NCBI RefSeq assembly: GCF_000143415.4
Contig: NW_003314302.1
Coordinates: 1,405,208-1,469,207 of the forward strand
Reading direction: 5' to 3'
From: Selaginella moellendorffii
Taxonomy: Eukaryota > Streptophyta > Lycopodiopsida > Selaginellales > Selaginellaceae
DNA length: 64,000 nucleotides
Below are positions 22,064 to 32,180 of the stretch, one piece after another. Within the stretch, counting starts at the first letter, position 1. Each line of letters starts with the position of its first letter. The notes beneath the pieces are model-generated. The model saw only the letters and a list, made by a program, of their open reading frames with translations. It had not been told where the DNA came from and made no database searches. The position numbers were made by a program, and so were the translations under genes.

Positions 22064-25000
22064 ATGAGAGAGCCTTTCCTCCAGAATGAAGGTACGTATT
22101 CACTCGCGAAAGAGGAGGAGAAGATCGTCACGCCTCACGCGACCGCCTCCGCTATCAGCATTGCGTTCTTCCGCTGGCTGGATCCACTCTTCGCCGCTGG
22201 TTCCAAGCGGCCTCTCCAGCTCGAAGATCTCCCGTGGCTTGGCGAGAGAAATTCCGCGGCATTCCTCTTCCAGAGATTGCGCGGGAGCTCGATCTGGGAT
22301 GCGATTTGGCGGCCGAATCGCAAGCTAGTGATCGCGAGCGGGATCGTCTCACTCTTGCACGTCTTGGCTTCCTACGCGGGCCCTTTCCTGGTGGCGGACT
22401 TCGTCGCGGCTTACGGCACTTCCCCAGGAAAGGGATTCGCGCTGGTGTCGGGGTTTCTTCTCGCCAAGATCAGCGCCAACTTGCTCGAGAGGCAGCGGCA
22501 TTTCATGCTGTGCCTGCTGGGACTGCGCGTCGAATCCTCCCTGGCGTGCCATGTCTTCCACAAGGCGCTCAAGAGCTCGAGGGTTTCGACTGGCGAGGTG
22601 GTGAACTTGGTCACCTCGGATGTCCGGCAAGTCGGGTGGTTTTGCTGGGAGATCCACAGCGTTTGGACGCTACCACTCGAAGCACTGCTCGGTTTGATCA
22701 TCCTCTACAGAGACGTCGGGCTTGCGAGCTTTGCGAGCGTTGGAGCGCTGATCGCTTGCACACTCTGCAACGTTCCACTCGCAAGTATTCAAGAGAAGTC
22801 GCAAGGCAAGATGATGCGAGAGCGGGATTGCCGGATGAGAGCTACTGCCGAGTCTCTGCGAAGCATGAGAACTCTCAAGCTTCATGGATGGGAGGAAAGT
22901 TTCTTGCGCAAGATGGAGCGCCTCCGAGCTGCCGAGTATGCCCATCTCTCCAGGTACTCTTACGTCCAAGCGTTGTCAAAGTACGTTTTTGCCACTGCTC
23001 CGTCGGCCATGGCTGTGGTTGCGGTCGCGTTGATGGCAAAGCTCCAGCCGGGGAAGATCCTTTCGGCAGTCGCAGTGTTTCGGATGCTGCAAAGCATGCA
23101 GGACGGGATCCCGGATTTCATTAGCTCTCTGGTGGGAGTTTGTGTCTCCATGCAGCGGTTGTCCAAGTTTTTCGAGGCCAGCGAAGTGGAATCGAGGCCA
23201 GAGTTTACAGGTTGTGGTGGTGGTGGTGCTGCTGCTGCGATCGAAGTAAGAGCGGCCAGTTTCAGCTGGGACAGGGATCCAGAGCATCCAACTTTGAAAG
23301 ACATAAACTTGGAGGTTCCCAAGAGATGTTTCGTGGCGATCACTGGAGCCGTTGGTTCTGCCAAGTCGAGCCTCCTTTCGTGTATCCTGGGACAGATGCC
23401 AAAGCTTTGTGGAGAGGTATACGATTTGATATCCTTACTTAACAGGCTCTGTCACAAAATAAATAATTCTTTCAGGTGATTGTGAGAGGCACAACTGCTT
23501 ACGTTTCTCAGTGGGCATGGATACAGCATGCTACCGTGAAGGAGAACATCTTGTTCGGGAGCGAGATGAACAAGGAAAAGTATGACAAGATCATCTCTTC
23601 TTGCCAGCTCAAGAGAGACTTGGAGATGCTAAGCCATGGCGACGAGACACGCATTGGCGATCGAGGTGTGACACTGAGTGGGGGACAAAAGCAAAGACTC
23701 CAGCTCGCAAGAGCCATGTACAAGGATGCTGATATCTATCTCCTGGATGATCCTCTCAGTGCTCTCGACACTCAAACATCCAGGGACATTCTCAAGGTAA
23801 GTGCGAACTCCCTGTCTCTTTTGTTCACGAGTTTAAGCACTTTTGCAGGAATGTATCCAAGGGATTCTGTGCACGAAGACCGTTCTACTTGTGACGCATC
23901 ATCTTCAGTCCATCCAAATGGCCGACAAAGTGATCGTAAGTCTGTCAGCAATTTTCAGGTAGAACTTGTTTCGATCTTGTCGTGGACCATGCAGGTAATG
24001 GCGAACGGGAGCTTATCAGTGGACTGCGCAGAGCAAAGCCGAGCGGCAGCAGAGAGTGCAACAATGGATGAGTCTTCCAATCAGGATCGAAAGGAAGATC
24101 CAGCCGAGATCCAGCAAAAGTTGGAAGAGCCAGAGGCAGCCGAGCAAAGGGAGTGTGGAAGTGTGAGCGGGGGCGTCTACTGGGCCTATCTAACATCAGT
24201 CTATCGAGGAGCTCTTATTCCAGTGATCTTAGTGTCACTGGCTATTTATCAAGGCTTGCAAGCAGCCGCCACATGGGAAGTTGCGAGGCCGAGAACTTCC
24301 AAGGCAAAGCTTGTCATGGTTTTCGGTTTGCTCTCTTTGGGAAGCTCGCTGGCGTCACTCTGCCGAGTCTTGCTTGTCGCCGTGGTGGGATTGAAAACTT
24401 CACAGAAATTCTTTCTCGGCATGTACCGCTCGGTGTTCCTCGCTCCTATGTCGTTCTTCGACACTACTCCGATCGGACGTATCTTAAATCGTGTAAGCAT
24501 GTCTTTCAGCTCTCTCGCTAATCTTTTTCTTGCTCGATGCTGTGTGCTTGCAGGCTTCTACAGACCAAACCTCGGTAGATATCTCTGTGCCGCTGAGATT
24601 GTCCGAGCTAGCCGGCTACATGACCGAGCTCGTTACGATAATTGTCATCGTTTCATTTGTTTCGTGGCATGTCCTCCCGGTCTTCGCGTTTCTAGCTTCT
24701 GTGGCTTACTGCCTCCAGGTATTTGCTCTTGGCTACAATATTATTTCCTTTCTAAACTCCTTCCACGCAGAGATACTACATCAAGACAATTCGCGAGCTC
24801 CCAAGACTAATGGAGATCCAGCGCGCTCCCATCGTTCACCACTTTGAGGAGTCCCTGAGCGGCCTCGCCACGATACGAGCATTCCACCGGGAGCCACAGT
24901 TTCTCGAGAGATTGTTCCACCTCGTCGACGTAAACAACCGTCCACAGTTCCACAACTTTGCATCCATGGAGTTTCTGGCTCTCAGGATCGGCGTCCTTGC

Positions 25001-26297
25001 CGACGTTTTCTTCTGCGCTTTGATGCTCCTGCTCGTTGCTTCCCCCAAAAGTCCAGGTACGTTGTTTCCTTTTGCAAAACTCTCTCTTAGGATGGATGAA
25101 AGCCCACGGTTCCAAATGCCAGGTTCGGCAGGAGTTGCTGTTACGTACGCCTTGAGCTTGACAACAGTGTTGACATGGACACTGTGGAGTCGAGTTGACA
25201 CCGAAAAGAGAATAATCTCGGCCGAGCGTCTACTCCAGTATACACAACTCCATTATCAATCTCCACGGAGAGGGAAGCATGTTCAGCCTGCTGAGGATTG
25301 GCCGCAACTAGGCACTCTGGAACTCAAAGAAGTCAAGGTTTCCATCACAGCTCTTTCCTTAAAGTTTGAACGTCGGAGGCATGTTCTAAAGCTTTTTGTT
25401 TTTGTTCGCAGGTTCGGTACAAACCAAGCGCACCGATGGCACTTTGCGGGATCTCATGCAAGTTCCCAGCCGGGAAGAAAGTGGGCATCTTGGGACGCAC
25501 TGGCAGTGGAAAGTCGACACTCGTGCAGGCAATTTTCCGCACAGTGGAGCTCACTTCTGGCCAAATTCTCATCGATAGTCTCGATATCTCTGCAGTGGAC
25601 GTGCATCTCTTGCGTTCCAAGCTGAGTATAATCCCGCAGGACCCCGTTCTATTCGAAGGAAGCATACGTTACAACTTGGATCCACTGAGTACGTTCTCGG
25701 ATGATCGAATATGGGAGGTATAATATATGCATATGAACCATGGCTCTTGTAATGTGTGAATAACTTGGAGTTCTTCACACAGGTTTTGAGGAAATGTGAG
25801 CTCATGACTGCTGTGGCTTCCAAGGGAGCTGGTCTCGATTCACTCGGTAACGAAGTTTTCTCATTTGATCTAGGATGGATCTTTCGTTTGTGATGTTCTT
25901 TTGAAGTTTCGGGAGATGGCGAGAACTGGAGCATGGGACAAAGGCAACTCTTGTGCCTTGGCAGAGTGTTGCTGAAGCAATCAAGGATCGTTGTGTTGGA
26001 TGAAGCGACGGCATCGATCGACAGTGCCACCGAGAGAATCATACAAACTCGTATAGCTGAAAACTTCCAGGAGTGCACTGTGGTGACGATAGCACACCGC
26101 TTGGCAACAATCCTTTCCAACACTGATCTAGTTGCCGTGTTGCAAAATGGTAAATCCGCGATTGATCCTCTCTTTTTTACTCTCAACTCAATTGTCTTTG
26201 TGGATTTGCAGGCAAGCTTGTGGAATTCGATACACCACCTGTGCTTTCGAGCAATCCATCCTCAGCGTTTGCGACACTGTTGAGAAACCATCCCTGA
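22064..26297 (+). CDS. ABCC-type (MRP) ABC transporter lacking TMD0
   Basis: This is a multi-exon gene of about 1,180-1,200 residues, probably a vacuolar or plasma-membrane exporter of conjugates. Order: a short linker with [15 protein letters not shown]1, NBD1 (altered Walker [10 protein letters not shown], signature LSGGQKQR, Walker [13 protein letters not shown]), a charged linker, TMD2 ([15 protein letters not shown]), NBD2 (Walker [11 protein letters not shown], signature NWSMGQRQL, Walker [17 protein letters not shown] switch). The stop is TGA at 26295-26297. Plant ABCCs are usually about 1,500 residues with an extra N-terminal TMD0, and here the protein starts at the core. NBD1 has Ala where the Walker A Gly precedes Lys. 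ABCC NBD1 is normally catalytically weak, so transport is still plausible. The start ATG at 22064 is the only good one in the exon; an upstream TMD0 exon cannot be excluded because WAPL begins 290 bp away. Confidence 0.88.
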
Positions 26298-26302
26298 GAT
26301 CA

Positions 26303-26310
26303 TATATAAG
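26303..26310 (+). promoter_or_regulatory. TATA box of eIF3g
   Basis: TATATAAG lies 91 bp upstream of the eIF3g start codon and only 5 bp after the ABCC stop codon, so the promoter overlaps the ABCC 3' end. Confidence 0.5.
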
Positions 26311-26400
26311 TTATAAGTCTTTTCGTCACCTTTTTCCATAGCCTATGCCTTTTCGTTCTACAGCTTATAAGTTGAAACTTCGCGTAGACCTAGAAAGACG

Positions 26401-27264
26401 ATGATGAGCTCGAGTTTCCGGTGGGGCGATGTGGAGGACGAAGAGGTCGATGTGTTGCCACCAAGAAAGGTCGTCGGGCCAGACGAGAAGGGGATCAAGA
26501 TCATCACCTCGTGGCGCAGGGATGAAGACACTGGCAAGCTGATCAAGGTAATCGAGACAGTGAGAGTGACGAAGAAGACGAAGAAGATGAGCCCCGCGGT
26601 TCTTCACCGCAAGCAGCTCAAGAGATTCGGCGACGTCGCAAACGCAACCGAGGGCGTGACGCTCGTCTCCGTGGACGAGATCCGGCTCGAGAAGCCCGGC
26701 TCGAGGAACACCCGCAGCGATAACGTCGATCTGGGGCTGCCCAGCTCCGGTAACACGTCCTTGATCGTTTGCCGGGCCTGTGGGAAAAAGGGCGATCACT
26801 GGACGTCGAGGTGCCCTTTCAAGGATTTGCTGCTCAAGGACGATGATGCGGTGATCAAGCCCGCCGAAGATCACGGTGATCGTGGCGACGTGACTCCGAA
26901 GCAAAGCACTGGGAAGTACGTTGCTCCCAACCGGCGTCCCGGAGGAGGAGCGGGATCGAAAGAGACGACGCGCTATAGAGACGATGGCAATTCGCTAAGA
27001 GTGACCAACTTGTCCGAGGACACGAGGGAGGCCGACTTGCAGGAGCTGTTTGGGCGATTTGGGAGTATCTCGCGGATCTTTGTGGCGTCGGATAGGGGGA
27101 CGGGCCTGGGGCGTGGCTTTGCTTTCATAACTTTTGTGAGGAGGGAGGATGCCGAGCGCGCCATGAAGAAGCTCGATGGCTATGGCTACGATAGTCTTAT
27201 ACTCCATGTCGAGTGGGCGGCTCCCCGGGAGAGGCTAGTCAAGGAAAGGAATGACCATTGGTGA
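26401..27264 (+). CDS. EIF3G: Translation initiation factor eIF3 subunit g
   Basis: A single intronless frame of 287 residues, the normal length for plant eIF3g. The N-terminal eIF3g domain begins FRWGDVEDEEVDVLPPR and has KGIKIITSWRRDEDTGKLIK and VTKKTKKMSP. It is followed by a zinc knuckle, CRACGKKGDHWTSRCPF (C-x2-C-x4-H-x4-C), a flexible GTGKYVAPNRRPGG-like linker and a C-terminal RRM with RNP2 (LRVTNLSED) and RNP1 (GRGFAFITF). The subunit binds eIF3i/eIF3b and promotes 40S scanning and reinitiation. Start ATG at 26401 is followed by a second ATG. The gene begins 104 bp after the ABCC stop. Confidence 0.96.
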   Translation: MMSSSFRWGDVEDEEVDVLPPRKVVGPDEKGIKIITSWRRDEDTGKLIKVIETVRVTKKTKKMSPAVLHRKQLKRFGDVANATEGVTLVSVDEIRLEKPGSRNTRSDNVDLGLPSSGNTSLIVCRACGKKGDHWTSRCPFKDLLLKDDDAVIKPAEDHGDRGDVTPKQSTGKYVAPNRRPGGGAGSKETTRYRDDGNSLRVTNLSEDTREADLQELFGRFGSISRIFVASDRGTGLGRGFAFITFVRREDAERAMKKLDGYGYDSLILHVEWAAPRERLVKERNDHW

Positions 27265-28249
27265 TTGATAATAAATAACTATAAGCTTAATATTAATATT
27301 AAATCTCTACATTGTTGTGATGAGATGTTCTGATGTATGTGCATAGCTCAGAAATCGCTAATCACTGGCACCTTGCTTGATAAACCAATGGCTATTCTAA
27401 GATGCCAAGGCTTGGGTGGCAATCAGGTGACTATTCTTAAGTTGAGCTCCGGGGACGCGATTTTACCAAGATGCAGGAAAAGCCTGCACCGAGTGCGCGA
27501 ATTCTGATCAGCCGAGAGACTGCTGCAAATGCACAGAAGCTTGAAAAAGTTGACCCAGCCTTGGTATTTAGTAGTTCTTGTGACAAAGTGTTTGCAGGCC
27601 TACAAAAGAACTCGAGAAAGTCAAAGCAAATGTCGATTGTGTCACTATGTTTCATTGGAACAATACACATTTACTGTTTTATTCAATTGAAATAAAACCA
27701 TACTTAACATTACCAGTTCAAGCGTTGAGGCAATCTAGATTTCTTCGTGATAAGTATGCTGCTAGCAGAGAGCGTCTCCACTCCCAGCTTAAGACCGCGA
27801 TCGCGATACTCTTATTGGGAATATCCTCGTCGCCATGTATGAAGTGGCTGCCTTGTTCAAGCTCGACTCGCTGTCGAGCGCCTCTCGCAGCGAAATCTTT
27901 CCTCTTGGAATGTTATGGTCATGGCAAATGCCCAAGGAGGGCACTGTCGCGGGACAGCGGAGGCCTTTCATCGAATGCCACATCGAAATGTGGTGTCGAT
28001 AATCCAGGCACTTTTTCAAAGCAACGATCTCGTCCAAGACAGGCACTGTTTCGAACAGATCCCTGACCTCGACACCGTTTCTTAGAATATCATACTCGTG
28101 GCGGATGCCCAGCGAGGGCACGTCAAGAGTGCGGCAAAGATCTGAGCCAAGATCGAGAGGCCTTATGCGATATCGCTCGATAGGCGACTGCTTTCAGGTA
28201 CATTTCCTGTCTTTAGTTTTATTTACTGAATTGTTTGAAGTACAAACAG
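27265..28249. other. Spacer with an unrecognised degraded coding stretch
   Basis: 27290-27470 looks like the eIF3g 3' region. On the minus strand, 28121-27789 reads open and contains two related phrases, VPSLGIRHEYDILRNG and VPSLGICHDHNIPRGK, about 60 residues apart. It may be an internal duplication of an old gene fragment. I do not recognise it and no start or splice context is convincing. Confidence 0.35.
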
Positions 28250-29874
28250 CTATAGCACCTTTACCACCAATGGTGCGACCATCTCACTTGAAAGTTTGAG
28301 AACTTCGGTGAGATCCACGGGATGAGTCGGGTCTGCCTGGAACTCGAACTGTTGCACCAAACGAGCCGTCCAGAGGAGAACAGTCGCAAGGCCAAGAGCT
28401 CGTCCGGGACACACTCGACGACCAGCTCCAAATGGAGCAAGACGTAAGTCGGTTCCTTTCACGTCGATGTCCTGCTCAAGGAATCTCTCCGGGTTGAATT
28501 TCTCAGGCTCGGACCAGATGGAAGGATCATGAGTGATGGACCACATGTTTACCATGGCCGTGGTGCCTGCGGGGACGTGGTGGCCGCTCAAGCTTACGTC
28601 GTGGATCGCCAACCGAGCCCAGGAGAGCAAGGGACCTGGAGGATGCATCCGAAGGGTCTCCTTCACGACGGCCTGGAGGTACACCATCTTGTGGAGATCA
28701 GGCTCAGCAAGTTCGGATTTTCCTCCAACCATGCTAGTGATCTCATGTCGTAACTTGCTCTGCATTTCAGGATGGAGGACAAGCTCTGCAAGAATCCATT
28801 CGGTGAGGAGTGCAACCGTGTCAGTGCCTCGAAAAATCATTTCCTGGAAAGCACCACGTAAGTCGTAACAAAAATCAGAGGCAGAGTTCATTTTCTTACC
28901 CAGAGAACTGCGATCATGTCCGCATCTATAAGCTTGTCCTCGCCATCCAAGGAGAGCAGCACATCCACAAAGTCGGCTTCAGCAACTTTCTTATCAACCG
29001 ACTGGTGATGCTCGTCGATGATCCTCTGGACAAAGCTCGTCACTCGGGGAACCAAAACGGCACAGCGCTGGAGGATATTCTGGGGGTCGACTGCCTTCAG
29101 AACTGGCAAGTGATCAGCCCAGTTGAATGCACCGAGCAGCTCGAATCCTTCCCTCACCATCTCAGAGAGCTGAGTGGCATCCTCAGAGCCATCCTCGAAT
29201 CTCCTGCCGAACACCGTCTGCATGATGTTGTTAAGCGAAGCTCGCTGGAGAAAGTCCCGGACTCGGACAAGGCCGTCGTTTTCCGCGGCAAAGGTACTCA
29301 TCGCTTCGATCATCCTGGTTGTCTCTGCCTGACGCGATGGCTCGTGAGCAGCAATCTGGCGTGGCGAGAACAGATAGTTGGAGGCAATTCTTCGCAAGTT
29401 ACGCCAGTAATCTCCGTAGGGAGCGAAGCCGATTGCTCGTCCAAACAGGAGCTGCTGAGCCGACTGCTTGAGGGGCCTGTCCGCGAACTCAGAGCTATTG
29501 AGCAACTCACGTGCCACTTCCGGCTTGCTGGTTATGATCATCCTTGTGTTCCCCAGGCTGAATGCCATGAGCTCCTTTGCATGGTACCTCTCGGCAAGCG
29601 CGGCCAACTTTCGGTGAGCTTGGCCTCCCATTTCCGTCAAGACTCCAAGCACTGGCCATCCTCGGGGTCCCGGGATGGTCTGCTTCTTCCTCAGCGCTTT
29701 CCCCCATGCATTGCCACCGCGAACAAGCCAAGGAGCCAGGATCGCCGAGATGGCAGCTAGAATGAGCAGTGCAGAAGCAGAGAAGACAGATCTCCATGCA
29801 TGATCGGTGGCTAAATGCCGGGGGAAGAAAGGCAGAGTGAGGATCCACCAATTGAATCCAGAAGACAACTCCAT
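28250..29874 (-). CDS. CYP78A: Cytochrome P450, CYP78A family
   Basis: Two exons, 29874-28900 and 28843-28250, with one 56 bp GT-AG intron, give 522 residues, normal for CYP78A. The N-terminal membrane anchor ([18 protein letters not shown]) is followed by the proline-rich hinge ([11 protein letters not shown]), the I-helix ([16 protein letters not shown]), the K-helix ExxR ([19 protein letters not shown]), PERF (FNPERF) and the heme loop [14 protein letters not shown] with its Cys ligand. The single conserved intron just before the I-helix and the [17 protein letters not shown] phrase are CYP78A hallmarks. In flowering plants CYP78A enzymes (KLUH type) control organ and seed size through an unknown mobile signal, and act at the ER. 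A broken paralog lies at 47871-49467. The start codon is the ATG opening MELSSG, as in the paralog. Confidence 0.94.
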
Positions 29875-29942
29875 GATTGAATCGAGAATGCTTTGGGGAG
29901 GCAAGGCTTGAGACACCGCCTTTGGTTTATGATGGTCTCGGG

Positions 29943-29949
29943 TTTTATA
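29943..29949 (-). promoter_or_regulatory. TATA box of CYP78A
   Basis: TATAAAA on the minus strand lies about 75 bp upstream of the start codon. The flanking 90 bp upstream is conserved with the promoter of the broken paralog. Confidence 0.65.
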
Positions 29950-30493
29950 GCGACGAGAAACGAGATTATCCAGAGCTGCATGCCTGGGAAAACTATTGGC
30001 TGAGAACAAGAATGCTCGAAATGGTAAGTCTCTAAGATAGTACAGCTTCTACATTTGCTCGTGTCTTGTGGATTTTACTGTTCTAACACTTGAAGAAACT
30101 TGAGTTGGCAAGTGACTTGATCATCAAACTACGAGTCCCCTTCCTATAAGTGCATCGTTCAAGCGGCATTTCATCCAGAATGCGACGAATCTTCTACAGG
30201 TTCTAGAGGACTAATTAATCGCGGGTAATTCAGTCCCTGTTTGTGACTGGCGGTTTTTTCCGAGACAAAGGGCGATACATCGCTTGTTTTCAGCTGTTTC
30301 TGCTGGACATTGCCAGATGGTCATCGCTTGGACAACTTCTTTTGCGGAGGACAAGGAAGAGCTCGATGACAGTGGAGCCAATCACTTCGGAGAAGTCGGA
30401 GAAAGGTGGCAGCTTGCGCCGAGATTTTCTTGGAAAACACACATGTATAATCAAAGGTATATATATAAGTCACTCTTTAGGGTTGACAGAAAA

Positions 30494-31912
30494 ATGGCGG
30501 ATCTTGTGCGAATCGCTGTTGTGGGCGATGTGGTAAATCATTGATTCTTAATTGATTTGCTCTAGACTCTTCGTTTTGAATGGCAGCATGGCGACTGGGA
30601 TGCCACAGCTGACAGGAGAGCCTTGCAACACCTCAATGTAAGTTAACGAAGATAAATCCAAAGAAAGTTTTCTCCAAACACGAACACACATCCCAAATCC
30701 TAGCCGCCACCATTTCTTTCATCCATTTCGATGAGGACAGTCCAGTCCTCCAAGCCAATTCGTTAAGAGATTTGAATCAAAAGATGGCACTAAAATCACT
30801 CACTCGGATCTCTTTCACTCAGCCGGATCTCGTCTTATTCACGGGGGATTTTGGCGACGAGGACGTGCAAATCGTGAGAGAAGTGGCCAACCTTGACATG
30901 AGCAAGGCCGTGATCCTTGGAAACCATGACTGCTGCCGGAGTGCTCTCGGGTTTGTTCATTGATTCTCCTTTTTTTTTTCTCTTCGTTTCATCTCTCTTT
31001 TCTAGCGGTAATATCGACTTTCTCTACGAGAAGTTTACAACCAGCTATCTGGAGCGTCTAGTTGGATATCTCGTTTCTTTTTTCAAGAGACCATCCAAGC
31101 CTGCTGTAGAGCAGCAAATCCAGATGTAAGTTCCCCTTTTTGTGGATGTCTAGAGAAATAATTCTCGATCTCTTATCAGGCTTGGAGACTCGTTTGTAGG
31201 ATTCAAGCGTGTGGATTATCGCCACTTAAAACTTAGTGTCGTTGGAGCGAGGCCATTTGCAATGGGAGGTGATGGAGTTTACGGCAAAACTCTCCTTTCT
31301 TCGTTGTAAGAACTTTTTCTTCCTTTTCATCCTTTGAAGACTTCTCGTGTAGATTTGGCATTTCGGATCTGAAAGGTAGTGCCGAGAAGATCAAAGAGCT
31401 CATCCTCGATGCTCCCAAAGATCACAGTGTAGTGATACTCGCACACAATGGACCGACTGGTATTAAATGCATGTTTCCATGCCTCTTCTTACACAAGACT
31501 TACAGGATTGGGCTCAGAAAGGCATGATATTTGTGGTAAAGATTTTAGTGGACGAGGTGGAGACAATGGGGATCCTGGTAAGTACAGAACTTCTCGCTAA
31601 AGATACCAGTTTTTCATTACTTTTTCCTCGACAGACTTGGCCGAGGCTATAAAACTCTGCGAAGAAGAGTGCGAGATACCTTTGGTGGTGTTTGGTCATA
31701 TGCACAGAAACGAGGGGCGCAAGATGGTCGCGGGGCTCAATCGCAAGGTTTTTGTGAATGGTGCCGTGGTTCCCAGGAGAGAAGGATTGAATCGACAGTT
31801 TACCATGGTAGAGCTGCAAGACCACGAAGTTAAAAGGGTCACGGAGACGTGGGTGAAAGTCGCTGCTGGAGATGTTTGCATTGCCAGTGAGAAAGTTCTC
31901 TTTCAACTGTAG
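30494..31912 (+). CDS. Calcineurin-like metallophosphoesterase (cyanobacterial/plant type)
   Basis: About eight short exons. Exons 1-2 join to give MADLVRIAVVGDV|HGDWD, supplying the D-x-H motif. Exon 3 (from 30823) gives FTGDFGDED and ILGNHD, a later exon gives ILAHNGPT, then GLGSERHDICGKDF, and the last exon gives VVFGHMHRNEG. Together these are the metal-binding motifs of the calcineurin superfamily. The HNGPTGLGSE and RGGDNGDP phrases resemble a family shared by cyanobacteria and plastid-bearing organisms (TIGR04168 type). The substrate is unknown. There is no clear transit peptide if the ATG at 30494 is correct. TATATAAG at 30462 sits close to it, so the true start or an upstream exon is uncertain. 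A partial inverted copy is at 17560-18400. Confidence 0.85.
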
Positions 31913-31949
31913 AAACTGTTGCTCAAAGCTTCGCTGTGTAAAAAAATGT

Positions 31950-32105
31950 TTCGATTTATGGAGCGCGAGCTTCTATCCAATCGATTTTTTCCATATGGAG
32001 CTAGAGCTCCAGCTTCTATCCACTACTTCAGCTATGGAGCTGCTTCTATCCACTCGATTTTTACTTCAGCTATGGAGCTCGAGCTTCTATCGAGCTCGAG
32101 CCTCT
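31950..32105. repeat. Degenerate minisatellite after the metallophosphatase gene
   Basis: Units built on CTTCTATCCA..CGATTTTT..CTTCAGCTATGGAGCT recur about three to four times. The same repeat appears at 17600-17715 at the end of the pseudogene copy, so it was part of the duplicated segment. It lies between the phosphoesterase stop (31912) and the PPR start. Confidence 0.75.
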
Positions 32106-32180
32106 AAATCAAATAAACGCGCCAATTTTTTTGGATTCTAGGGTTTATGGGTTTCTAGGTCGAGGCAGCCATGCTTGTGG

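Noticed and set aside
22234-23124. 296-codon frame overlapping ABCC exon 1
   Set aside because: Alternate-frame artefact of GC-rich coding sequence; the true frame holds TMD1 and NBD1.
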